A stretch of DNA of 43,092 nucleotides, from NCBI GenBank assembly GCA_014730285.1, contig WJIM01000141.1, forward strand, positions 1-43,092, read 5' to 3'. This DNA comes from Candidatus Zixiibacteriota bacterium. Lineage in GTDB: Bacteria; Zixibacteria; MSB-5A5; JAABVY01. Made by a program: the position numbers and the translations under genes. Shown here one piece after another: positions 34,346-42,532 of this stretch. How positions within the stretch are numbered: position 1 is the first letter of the stretch; each line of letters starts with the position of its first letter. The notes below the pieces were generated by a model. The model had not been told where the DNA came from. It searched no databases and saw nothing but the letters and a program-made list of their open reading frames with translations.

Positions 34346-35281
34346 TTGCTTCTTACGGTATTACTTCTTCTGGCCGGTGCGGTTTTTCTGTATACGGGCG
34401 GCAACTGGCTTGTACAGGGATCATCCTCATTCGCATTACGGCACGGGGTCTCCAAGCTTGTAGTCGGTTTGACAATCGTCGCCTTCGGAACCTCCGCGCC
34501 TGAATTATTCATCTCAACAGTAGCAGCTCTTAAGGAAAGCACCTCAATAGCTATAGGAAATATTGTCGGCTCAAACATAGCCAATATCGCCCTGATCCTG
34601 GGCTTTGCCGCCATAGTCAATCCGCCGCGCGTATTGACTCCCACCATTCGAGTGCAGATACCGTTTGCCATTATAATTACCGGTATCTTCCTGGCACTAA
34701 CCCTAAACGGCCAGATAGCGGCTGTCGATTCTGTGGTTCTTCTCTCCTGCTTTGCCCTCTTCACCGGGTACTGCATCTGGAGCGCTCGTGAAAAGGGCAA
34801 AATAAAGGTCGAGGTCGAAAGTATTCTGCCCAGTCCACTCAGGGATGTTGTCTATATAATGATCGGTCTGGCAGGTCTGACACTCGGCTCCGAGGTTTTC
34901 GTGCGCGGCTCAATCAGGCTGGCAGAGTACTTTGGCGTTTCGGAATTCATGATCGGCCTCTCGGTCGTTGCACTGGGCACATCACTGCCGGAGCTTGCCA
35001 CTTCGATTGTAGCGGCGGCCAAACGCGAATCGGAAATTGTAGTGGGCAATGTTATAGGCTCCTGCATTTTCAATATACTGCTGGTCATGGGAATTGTCGG
35101 CCTGATAAAACCGATCTACAAACCGGATATGTCGATTCTTCTGGATATGGGGGTTATGCTGGGACTCACCATACTTCTTCTGCCAATGTTTTATACCGGC
35201 AGACGCCTGAGCCGTATCGAGGGCTTCGCTCTTTTGCTTGTCTATGTTGGATATATCACATACATAGCGATACGCGGCTAA
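34346..35281 (+). CDS. CaxA/YrbG-type calcium/sodium antiporter
   Basis: 311 residues, about ten membrane helices as two inverted halves. The alpha-1 repeat is GTSAPELFISTVAALKES followed by GNIVGSNIANIALILG; the alpha-2 repeat is GTSLPELATSIVAAAKRE followed by GNVIGSCIFNILLVMG. Both GTS-PE motifs with the ion-binding glutamates are intact. It should extrude Ca2+ in exchange for Na+ (or H+). TTG start, with a GGAG about 13 bases upstream; a later start is possible but would cut the first helix. Confidence 0.92.
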   Translation: MLLTVLLLLAGAVFLYTGGNWLVQGSSSFALRHGVSKLVVGLTIVAFGTSAPELFISTVAALKESTSIAIGNIVGSNIANIALILGFAAIVNPPRVLTPTIRVQIPFAIIITGIFLALTLNGQIAAVDSVVLLSCFALFTGYCIWSAREKGKIKVEVESILPSPLRDVVYIMIGLAGLTLGSEVFVRGSIRLAEYFGVSEFMIGLSVVALGTSLPELATSIVAAAKRESEIVVGNVIGSCIFNILLVMGIVGLIKPIYKPDMSILLDMGVMLGLTILLLPMFYTGRRLSRIEGFALLLVYVGYITYIAIRG

Positions 35282-35300
35282 TTCCTGAAGGCCGCACTAA

Positions 35301-35993
35301 TTAATCAGAATTATTTTTCGATTCTTCCTCTTCAGGTTTAAAGCCAATTTTATCGAACGGATTGACTATTGATGATACGATATTGGTCAGATGCGCCGAG
35401 ACCCTTTTCAGGTACCGCACAAAAAGCCCCAGAGCCACAACATCATTGGAAGCGATTTCCGTATACGGCTCTGAAACCAATTCGTTTAATATAATATCGC
35501 ATTGCTTGGTGATTGATCTGTGCTCACTCATAACATCCCGCGCCGCCTGCATATCGTATGAAGAAAATGCCGATGTAACCGATTTGAACTTGGCCTCGAC
35601 CTCTTCCTCAAGCCTTTTTAACGTCTCTTCATATTTTCCAACCTTCAGCTTTTTGGGATGATTTTTGGCCAGATCTTCGATATTTTTGGTATAATCCCCA
35701 ATCCGCTCAACATCTATTACGATGCTGATCAGCACCAGAGCAGTATGAATTTCCTTTTTGGGTGAGACCGCCAGATGTGTCATCATTTTTCGCCGAATTT
35801 CCTGCTGATACTTATTTATCTGCTGATCCTTCTCATAAATATCAATCTTTAAATCCGCCGTGTCGGAATAACGTAAAGATCGTACGGTTTCATCGAACAT
35901 TTCTCTGCAGATATTAAGCGTTTTTTCCGTCTCATCGTAGGACTGCTTCAGCAGGGATTCTTTCGAAAAATATTCTTTCAAGCGTTTTAACAT
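35301..35993 (-). CDS. PhoU-like regulatory protein
   Basis: 230 residues, entirely helical, with two PhoU-type three-helix bundles. Acidic metal-binding stretches such as VSPKKEIHTALVLISIVIDV followed by ERIGDYTKN match the E/DxxxD motif of PhoU. In many bacteria such a domain is fused to the C-terminus of Na+/phosphate symporters; here it is a separate gene starting 2 bases after the symporter stop, with SD GAGGT four bases before ATG at 35993. A longer frame would run into the symporter gene and is rejected. It likely regulates that transporter. Confidence 0.88.
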   Translation of the reverse strand: MLKRLKEYFSKESLLKQSYDETEKTLNICREMFDETVRSLRYSDTADLKIDIYEKDQQINKYQQEIRRKMMTHLAVSPKKEIHTALVLISIVIDVERIGDYTKNIEDLAKNHPKKLKVGKYEETLKRLEEEVEAKFKSVTSAFSSYDMQAARDVMSEHRSITKQCDIILNELVSEPYTEIASNDVVALGLFVRYLKRVSAHLTNIVSSIVNPFDKIGFKPEEEESKNNSD

Positions 35994-35995
35994 AA

Positions 35996-37117
35996 CTACC
36001 TCGTCAAAAATACTAGGAGTAAAGGAATTATAAAAAATATTACTCCAACAAACAAGATCGGAATAATCCTTTTTTTCATAGCCAGCAAAGAAAACCACTG
36101 TGCTAATTTAATCGGTATAAACCTTATCGGCCAAATTACTATAATCCCAAACAGGTTAAATAAAACATGCGCCAGAGCTATGGTAATCGCCTCTGGCCTT
36201 CCGATTGCCAGGGCCGCCAATAGTGCAGTTACGGTTGTACCCACATTCGCGCCCAATGTATAAGGGAAAATCTGATTAATTGTTAAAATTCCCGCCCCTG
36301 CAAGCGGGATAATCAGGGATGTAGTTATAGAGGATGATTGCACAAGCGCTGTCAGGACTAAACCCAGAATTAGTGATCTTATTGCGGTTTTAAATATATA
36401 TGTGTCAAAAAAGACCTCAATACGAGAAAGAACCATCGACTTAAGTATCTTTACTATTCTATTGAGAGCTATAAAAAGTAAGATGAGTGCTATGATAATA
36501 TCAAGCCAGCCAATTCCCAGAGGCGAATTATGAATTAATTCAACGATTGGCTTGGTAATCAATTTTATCGGAGATGCGAATTTCAAACCGCCTACCGCGG
36601 AAAATATGCCAGAGGCCTTTGAGGCAACCACCCCAAGGAAGTTGGTGGCAATTTGAACAGGAAGAAAAATAATCACAGCTATAAGGTTGAAACTGTCATG
36701 AACAATTGCAGCGGAAAATGCTCTTCCAAATTCAGTTCTATGGGATATATGCCCCAACGAAACAAGAGTATTGGTAACCGAAGTCCCGATATTGGCACCC
36801 ATAATAATCGGGATGGCGTTTTCTATAGTCAAAGCCGGAATCATAGCGCCCTCGGCCCCGGCCTGAGCGCTTGCAATACCCAGCCCGCCAACCAGGCCGA
36901 CAACGATCGAGCTTGTAGCCGAACTGCTCTGTATGATGCTTGTTGCAAGTATGCCGATCAAAAGGGCCGTAAATGGATTGGAAACGGAATTGACAAGCTC
37001 CTCGGCAAAGCCATGCCCCAGAAGCTTGAACGAGGCCCCCATTAATGTTATTGATAACATGAAGAGGTAAATAAAAAACAGGAGCCCAAGGATTTTGATG
37101 TAAGTTCTTGAGGACAT
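35996..37117 (-). CDS. Na+/phosphate cotransporter (NptA/PNaS family)
   Basis: 373 residues with an inverted repeat of two Na/Pi-cotransporter halves, each marked by a QSSS motif: IIQSSSATSSIVVGLVGGLG and ALVQSSSITTSLIIPLAGAG. ANIGTSVTN and ANVGTTVTA follow in each half. Sodium-driven phosphate uptake or efflux is expected. The start at 37117 (MSSRTYIKILG) agrees with relatives; GTG 37177 would add 20 polar residues without an SD. Coupled to the PhoU-like gene downstream. Confidence 0.9.
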   Translation of the reverse strand: MSSRTYIKILGLLFFIYLFMLSITLMGASFKLLGHGFAEELVNSVSNPFTALLIGILATSIIQSSSATSSIVVGLVGGLGIASAQAGAEGAMIPALTIENAIPIIMGANIGTSVTNTLVSLGHISHRTEFGRAFSAAIVHDSFNLIAVIIFLPVQIATNFLGVVASKASGIFSAVGGLKFASPIKLITKPIVELIHNSPLGIGWLDIIIALILLFIALNRIVKILKSMVLSRIEVFFDTYIFKTAIRSLILGLVLTALVQSSSITTSLIIPLAGAGILTINQIFPYTLGANVGTTVTALLAALAIGRPEAITIALAHVLFNLFGIIVIWPIRFIPIKLAQWFSLLAMKKRIIPILFVGVIFFIIPLLLVFLTR

Positions 37118-37309
37118 TGTATTTACTAATCCCTGACCTTCTTCATAATAATCATTGCCGTATGATAAAAATTTCACATGCTAATGGCAACAATAATCTA
37201 ACATCCTGCTAACACAATGCTAACATTTTCAGATAATTGGATACTCAGACATTAAAAAGCAGATAAATTCATTTGAATTTGAGCATGATTTAGCTGTAAT
37301 TTGTATACA

Positions 37310-37819
37310 ATGCCGAATTTCTGGAAAATATTCTGGGTATTCACCCTGATCGTGATTGCCCTTCAAATGGGCTTTTATTATCCGGAACTGCCGGATCGTA
37401 TGGCCGTGCATTTCGATTTTTCCGGCAATCCGGACAACTGGTCGGATAAAAGCACATTCTTAATTCTTATGACTGCGGCAATCATACTCTGCAATATCTG
37501 GCTCCCAATTTCGAGCTGGCTGTTTAAAGTTATGCCCGACAGCATGATTAACGCTCCTCACAAAGAATACTGGCTGGCCGAAAAGAATCGGGAGAGATTT
37601 GTTGAAATCACAAACAGAATGCTGGCTATGATTTTGGGGGTGATAAATTTGATTTTAATCTACGGCCTGAAATACACCTACGATATTAATATCAGAGGCT
37701 CTTCAGAACTTGAGTTATGGTATATTATATTTCCGACTATCTTCGTCATTATAATACCGATCGTATATTACCTCAGAAAATTGAGGGTACCCGATAACAC
37801 AGCTGGCCGCACGAGTTAG
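37310..37819 (+). CDS. DUF1648-domain membrane protein
   Basis: 169 residues. The N-terminal DUF1648 core has a membrane helix and the extracytoplasmic LPDRMAVHFDFSGNPDNWSD, where small conserved residues after the helix are diagnostic; at least three further membrane helices follow. Relatives occur with transport or signalling genes (SdpI is one), but the function is not known. A TTG three codons upstream is an alternative start; no strong SD is seen. Confidence 0.8.
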   Translation: MPNFWKIFWVFTLIVIALQMGFYYPELPDRMAVHFDFSGNPDNWSDKSTFLILMTAAIILCNIWLPISSWLFKVMPDSMINAPHKEYWLAEKNRERFVEITNRMLAMILGVINLILIYGLKYTYDINIRGSSELELWYIIFPTIFVIIIPIVYYLRKLRVPDNTAGRTS

Positions 37820-38052
37820 CTTTGGCACACCCAATATACTTTTTTTGCACATGCTTTCAGAGTTCTATTTCGCAAATGGTTAGTGTATAACACCTTATCA
37901 TTGGTATTCAAAATCCCAACAGAAAATTCCCCTGTATTAATTGTTTTCAGATTTCGATCTATCCCTGACGATAAATATAGATAGGATGAGGTTTCATCAG
38001 GAAATCCATTCATAATTTTGAGCAGGTACTTTAGCGAAAACGAGGATTCCGA

Positions 38053-38454
38053 ATGACAAAGTATACCCGAAAATTGCATTCGGTCGAACATCTGGGCCAG
38101 GATAATTTCCGGCTGGTCGAATTGATCAGCATCTTACAGGATTCTATCCCGAACCGCAACGGCAGTCAGGCGATCGCAGACGTGCTCAAGGAGCTTGTGG
38201 ATTATGCCAGACATCACTTTCCGCGCGAAGAGGAATTGATGCGAAAGTATAAATACATTGATTATGAGAGACATAAAGCCAGGCACCAGGAATTCATAAA
38301 GCAGGTTTCTCAAATTCTGATGAGATTGAAAGGGGATAAAGAGGTTACTGTTTATGAATTAATCTCGTTTTTAAAGAAATGGGTCGACGATCATTTGATA
38401 ATCGAGGATTTGAAATTCAAGCGTGCCGTAGAAGCATATTCCGTGAACGCATAA
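38053..38454 (+). CDS. Hemerythrin-like protein, first iron-ligand His replaced
   Basis: 133 residues, four-helix bundle of the bacteriohemerythrin type, which binds O2 at a di-iron site. Six of seven usual ligands are seen: His55 and Glu59 (HHFPREEELM), His74 and His78 (ERHKARHQEF), His114 and Asp119 (DDHLIIEDLKF). The first-helix His (usual D-x-Q-H context) aligns with Asn18 (HLGQDNFRLVELI), although His13 lies one turn before and could substitute. O2 sensing or storage, perhaps for aerotaxis, is inferred. A weaker sigma-28-like block (GACGATAA, 37967-37974) is upstream. A bidirectional terminator follows. Confidence 0.87.
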   Translation: MTKYTRKLHSVEHLGQDNFRLVELISILQDSIPNRNGSQAIADVLKELVDYARHHFPREEELMRKYKYIDYERHKARHQEFIKQVSQILMRLKGDKEVTVYELISFLKKWVDDHLIIEDLKFKRAVEAYSVNA

Positions 38455-38455
38455 T

Positions 38456-38487
38456 AAAAAAAGCCGGATAAAAATCCGGCTTTTTTT
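38456..38487. terminator. Bidirectional rho-independent terminator
   Basis: GCCGGAT (38463-38469) with ATCCGGC (38474-38480), flanked by seven A on the left and seven T on the right; it serves both the hemerythrin-like gene and the converging serC. Confidence 0.93.
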
Positions 38488-38501
38488 ATTAGCCACACTG
38501 C

Positions 38502-39581
38502 CTAATTATTCTTCTTGAATTCCTTCATAAATTCGACCAGTTTCTCGGCGCCCTCGAGCGGGAAGGCGTTATACATCGAGGCCCGGATTCCGCCTACCGA
38601 ACGATGTCCTTTGAGACCGTGCAGGCCTTTTTCCTTACTCTCGGCGATGAATTTCTTCTCCAAATCTTCATCCGCCATACGCATGGTCAGGTTCATAATC
38701 GAGCGGTCTTTTTTCTCGGCAGTACCCTTGTAATAACCGCCGCTTTCATCCATAGCATTGTAAATAATTTCAGCTTTCTTACGATTCATCTCATCGACCT
38801 TCTCCAGGCCGCCCTGATCCTTCACCCATTCCATAACCAGCTTGACCATATAAATCGGAAATACCGGGGGCGTGTTGAAAAGCGAATTCTTCTTGATATG
38901 AGTATCATAAGTCAGCATTGTCGGAAGACCCTCGCGTGCAGTCTTGGCGAACTCATCCTGCAGAATTATGACCGTAACACCCGACGGTCCCAGGTTTTTC
39001 TGTGCGCCGGCATAAATCATAGCGAATTTGGAGACATCCAGCGTCCGGGACATAATATCCGAAGACATATCCGCAACCAACGGCTTCCCTGCGGTATCCG
39101 GGAATTCATGCCACTGCGTACCCTTGATCGTATTGTTAGTGGTAAGATGCACATAAGCGGCATCGGGATCGAAGTTGAAAGATTCCGGGATATAACAGTA
39201 ATTCTTGTCTTCCGAACTCGCCGCAACATTATGTCGAGCCACGATACCTGCCTCTTTGATAGCTTTGGTCGACCAGGTGCCGGTGTTGATATAATCGGCG
39301 GAACCGGCCTCGGGAATGAAATTCATTGCAATCATCGCGAACTGCAAGCTGGCGCCGCCGCCCAGAAAGAGGATGTGATAATCGTCCGGAACTTTCAGCA
39401 GGTTTTTAATCAGCGTCTTGGCTTCCCCCAGCACTCCCTCGAATTCGGGGGAGCGATGCGAGGTCTCGATTATCGACATACCGGTGTTCTGGTAATCCAA
39501 GAACTCTTCCCTGGCTTTCTCCAAAGCCGGTAATGGCAGGGTCGCCGGGCCCGGATTGAAATTATAAATTCTATCAGCCAT
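38502..39581 (-). CDS. serC: Phosphoserine aminotransferase SerC
   Basis: 359 residues. PLP enzyme converting 3-phosphohydroxypyruvate and glutamate to phosphoserine (and the equivalent step in pyridoxal phosphate synthesis). YNFNPGPATLP at the N-terminus, SHRSPEFEGV, the FLGGGASLQF segment at 72-81 and the Schiff-base Lys195 in GAQKNLGPSG are typical. Start at 39581 has AGGTG seven bases upstream; a GTG three codons earlier is rejected. Lies 24 bases after serA as the last gene of the DUF1015-serA-serC operon. Confidence 0.97.
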   Translation of the reverse strand: MADRIYNFNPGPATLPLPALEKAREEFLDYQNTGMSIIETSHRSPEFEGVLGEAKTLIKNLLKVPDDYHILFLGGGASLQFAMIAMNFIPEAGSADYINTGTWSTKAIKEAGIVARHNVAASSEDKNYCYIPESFNFDPDAAYVHLTTNNTIKGTQWHEFPDTAGKPLVADMSSDIMSRTLDVSKFAMIYAGAQKNLGPSGVTVIILQDEFAKTAREGLPTMLTYDTHIKKNSLFNTPPVFPIYMVKLVMEWVKDQGGLEKVDEMNRKKAEIIYNAMDESGGYYKGTAEKKDRSIMNLTMRMADEDLEKKFIAESKEKGLHGLKGHRSVGGIRASMYNAFPLEGAEKLVEFMKEFKKNN

Positions 39582-39605
39582 TTTATTCACCTCTCATTTA
39601 TGATA

Positions 39606-40490
39606 TTAATCCAAATTTCCGTCGACATATTGGCCAATCAACTCTTCTATAATATCGCCGATACGAAGGAGATTCTCTTTGGTCGAGGCCCCGATATGCG
39701 GGGTTAAGGTCGTATTGGGAGCCTTGGCCAACGGAGTCGATTCGGGCGGATCGGAATACCAGACATCATTGCCGTATCCGGCGATCTTACCCGATTCCAG
39801 AGCCTCGGCCACATCTTCTTCAACCACAACTTTGCCTCGTCCGCTGTTAACGATATAAACTCCGTCCTTCATTTTCGCTATCACATCTTTGTTAATCATA
39901 CCCGCAGTTTCATCGGTAAGCGGAGTATTGAGCGAGATGTAGTCGCATTGCGGAAGCATAGCATCCAGATCGTTTATGATTTCAATCGTGTCGTGGCTGT
40001 TCAGGAAGGGATCGTAGCCGACCACCTTCATTCCGAAAGCCCCGGCGCGTTTGGCAATCTCGGTGCCTATCCGTCCGCAGCCGAATATTCCCAGCGTCTT
40101 CTGGTAGAGCTCGGTTCTCTTGAGCTGCTTTTTGATCCATTCACCCTTTACCATGGACTCATGTCCCTTCACGATATGATTGGGAAGTGCGATCATCAGG
40201 GCAAAGGCCAGCTCGGCCACCGCAATTGAAGATGCCGCGGCGGTATTGAATACCTTGATGCCTTTTTCCGCCGCATACGGCCGGTCGATATTATCAAGTC
40301 CCACACCTCCCCTGATAATTAACTTCAGCTTGGGTGCGGAATCGATATATTCTTTGGTACATTTGGTCTTGCTTCTAACAAGTACGACTTCACAATCGGC
40401 AACCTGGGACTTGTCATCCGTAACCTCACCGAACTTCTTGAGCTTATCCGGCAGCCCCGGATCGAAAGCATCGGAAATCAAAATTTTCAC
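39606..40490 (-). CDS. serA: D-3-phosphoglycerate dehydrogenase SerA (short form)
   Basis: 294 residues: substrate- and NAD-binding domains only, without the C-terminal ACT regulatory domain of long SerA, so feedback by serine through ACT is not expected. The NAD loop is GCGRIG (137-142). Catalytic Arg218 (NSGRGKVVV) and His265 (TPHIGAST) are present; the usual catalytic Glu in the DV-x-E-x-E-P segment aligns with Asp247 (NDVWYSDPP), a conservative change. Operon position before serC supports the serine pathway rather than another 2-hydroxyacid substrate. GTG start with AAAGGAG. Confidence 0.93.
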   Translation of the reverse strand: MKILISDAFDPGLPDKLKKFGEVTDDKSQVADCEVVLVRSKTKCTKEYIDSAPKLKLIIRGGVGLDNIDRPYAAEKGIKVFNTAAASSIAVAELAFALMIALPNHIVKGHESMVKGEWIKKQLKRTELYQKTLGIFGCGRIGTEIAKRAGAFGMKVVGYDPFLNSHDTIEIINDLDAMLPQCDYISLNTPLTDETAGMINKDVIAKMKDGVYIVNSGRGKVVVEEDVAEALESGKIAGYGNDVWYSDPPESTPLAKAPNTTLTPHIGASTKENLLRIGDIIEELIGQYVDGNLD

Positions 40491-40528
40491 GGCTTCACTC
40501 CTTTTTTATCACAAATCATCTAAGTCTA

Positions 40529-41767
40529 TCAAAGTAAATGCGAAACCATACCGCTCCGGAGCTTGGGCTCGAACCAGGTCGACTTGGGCGGCATAACCTC
40601 CCCCGCATCGGCCACGCTGATAAGGTTTTCGACCGAGGTCGGATAGAGCGCAAAGGCTACCGCGAATTTGCCCGAATCGACCAGTCTTTTAAGCTCCTTA
40701 TTACCCCTGATTCCGCCCACAAAATCGATCCTCGGGTCGATTCGCGGATTGCCGATATCCAGCACAGGCTCCAGCAGGTTTTTCATCAAAATATTAACAT
40801 CCAGCCCCTCTATCGGATCGCCGGCATTGTAGCTTCCGGTTCTGGGGGTCAACATATACCAGTCGCCGTCCAGATACATGCCGAACTCATGCTCATCGGC
40901 AACCTCGAATGCACCCTCGGCCTTCTGGAGATCGAACTTCTCTTTGACTTTATCCAGAAACTGATCCTTGCTCAGGTCGTTTAAATCGGTCAAAACACGA
41001 TTATAGGGCAGGATTTTCAAATGGCTTTTGGGGAATATTACCGAGAGGAAGAAATTATACGGCTCATCTCCGGTATGATTCGGATTCTTTTCCTTCCTGA
41101 TTTTGCGGACATTACTGGCCGAGGCGCTGCGATGATGGCCATCGGCTACATACGTGGCTTCAAGTTTCTCAAAACCACTCACAATTCGGCCTGTCATATC
41201 CGCATCATCGATCACCCAGAGTTGATGCCTGACCTCATCAGGAGAGATGAAATCAACCGAGGGTTCGGCTCTGGCGGCCTCCTCCAGAAGATTATTCAGA
41301 GCAGGTTCATCCTTATAAAGCAGGAAGACCGGCCCCACCTGCGCATTCATAACATCTATAAGCTTCGTGCGGTCGGCCTCTTTCTGGGGACGAGTGAATT
41401 CATGTTTCTTGACGCGCCCCTCATCATAATCCTCTACGGAAGACAAAACAAAGTAGCCGGTTTGGACATGTCCTTTCCAGGTCTGCCTGTATATGTAAAT
41501 CGATTCCTTCTGATCCTGAACCAGATGTCCCTCATCGATAAATTTCTGCAGGTTTTTGCGTCCTGTCTCATAGACGATATCAGAATACGGGTCGGTATCC
41601 TCGGGCAGGTCTATTTCCGGTTTGTTTACATGCAAAAAAGATATCGGATTCTCTCGTGCCATTTCACGCGCCTCCTCTGAAGACAGAACGTCATAAGGCG
41701 GGGAGGCGATTTTTGATGCTTTTTCCTCTTTTGGTCTTAGTCCACGGAATGCTTTTACAGTAATCAT
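40529..41767 (-). CDS. DUF1015-family protein, first gene of the serine operon
   Basis: 412 residues, complete DUF1015 (N-terminal ITVKAFRGLRPK, ASPPYDVLSSEEA, SFLHVNKPEID). The motif YVADGHHR (206-213) resembles the DGHHR signature of ParB/sulfiredoxin-fold serine kinases (SerK of Thermococcus, SbnI), as I recall it. It is transcribed with serA 38 bases downstream and serC after that, and no serB is in the window. A step interconverting serine and phosphoserine is an attractive inference but unproven. SD GAGGACG precedes ATG; no clean promoter is seen. Confidence 0.9.
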   Translation of the reverse strand: MITVKAFRGLRPKEEKASKIASPPYDVLSSEEAREMARENPISFLHVNKPEIDLPEDTDPYSDIVYETGRKNLQKFIDEGHLVQDQKESIYIYRQTWKGHVQTGYFVLSSVEDYDEGRVKKHEFTRPQKEADRTKLIDVMNAQVGPVFLLYKDEPALNNLLEEAARAEPSVDFISPDEVRHQLWVIDDADMTGRIVSGFEKLEATYVADGHHRSASASNVRKIRKEKNPNHTGDEPYNFFLSVIFPKSHLKILPYNRVLTDLNDLSKDQFLDKVKEKFDLQKAEGAFEVADEHEFGMYLDGDWYMLTPRTGSYNAGDPIEGLDVNILMKNLLEPVLDIGNPRIDPRIDFVGGIRGNKELKRLVDSGKFAVAFALYPTSVENLISVADAGEVMPPKSTWFEPKLRSGMVSHLL

Positions 41768-41891
41768 AACGTCCTCGACGGGTTCAAATTAGCTATTTAA
41801 TCGCGGTCAAGCGTTTTTAATTTAGACGGAAATTTAAGAATTTCCGCCCAAATTGCAAGTGATAAGTTTCTCGAATTACCTCAATTAGCTG

Positions 41892-41920
41892 TTGAATTTT
41901 CCCCGCAAAAACCATATTTT
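41892..41920 (+). promoter_or_regulatory. Sigma-70-type promoter of the arginine decarboxylase gene
   Basis: TTGAAT (41892-41897) and TATTTT (41915-41920), 17-base spacer, about 27 bases before the start codon. Confidence 0.5.
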
Positions 41921-41946
41921 CCGTTTACGAATTTGGAGGGATTAAG

Positions 41947-42498
41947 ATGGATGCTATGACTCCCAGGAAGCTGTTCTTAACAAAGGGCGTGGGAATTCAC
42001 AGGGAGAAACTGAACTCGTTCGAGCTGGCCTTGAGAAATGCCAGTATCGCAAAGTATAATCTGGTGGCTGTTTCTTCCATATTTCCCCCTCGGGCCAAGA
42101 TTATTACCAAAAAAGAAGGTCTCAAACTCCTCAGCCCCGGTCAAATAGTATTTACCGTCATGAGCAAAAACGCCACCAATGAACCCAACCGCCTGATTTC
42201 AGCCTCGGTGGGAATTGCAATACCACAGGACCGCAAGCAGTACGGCTATCTTTCCGAGCATCATGCCTATGGCTGGACCGGACATCATGCCGGCGAATAC
42301 GTCGAGGATATGGCGGTGGACATGCTCGCTACAACATTGGGGCTGGAAATCAACCTGGATAAAAGCTGGGACGAAAATAAGGAGATATGGAAAGTTCAGG
42401 GCAAAATTATCCGCACCCGCAACATTACTCAATCGGCCAAGGGCCATAAGGAAGGCCTCTGGACCACAGTTGTGGCTGCGGCTATTTTAATAATGTAA
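41947..42498 (+). CDS. pdaD: Pyruvoyl-dependent arginine decarboxylase
   Basis: 183 residues. Decarboxylates arginine to agmatine using a pyruvoyl group made by self-cleavage. The cleavage site is Ser43-Ser44 in NLVAVSSIFPPRA, corresponding to the conserved Ser-Ser of the M. jannaschii enzyme, giving a beta chain of about 43 and an alpha chain of about 140 residues. The GLWTTVVAAAI C-terminus, the catalytic Glu in SEHHAYGWTGHHAGEYVEDM and PGQIVFTVMS are typical. GGAGG lies 6 bases before ATG 41947. A deoxyhypusine-synthase-like gene begins 34 bases after its stop, pointing to polyamine synthesis. Confidence 0.96.
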   Translation: MDAMTPRKLFLTKGVGIHREKLNSFELALRNASIAKYNLVAVSSIFPPRAKIITKKEGLKLLSPGQIVFTVMSKNATNEPNRLISASVGIAIPQDRKQYGYLSEHHAYGWTGHHAGEYVEDMAVDMLATTLGLEINLDKSWDENKEIWKVQGKIIRTRNITQSAKGHKEGLWTTVVAAAILIM

Positions 42499-42532
42499 CT
42501 TCTTAATCACAGTTTTGTCAGGAGTAATAATT

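Noticed and set aside
37951..37974. Third sigma-28 promoter upstream of the hemerythrin-like gene
   Set aside because: GACGATAA is a fair -10 block, but the upstream block (TCAGATTT) fits poorly and the spacing is 12, so it is not listed as a feature.
38604..39533. Rightward 309-residue frame antisense to serC
   Set aside because: SerC is unmistakable on the opposite strand; the antisense frame matches no family I know and lacks an SD.
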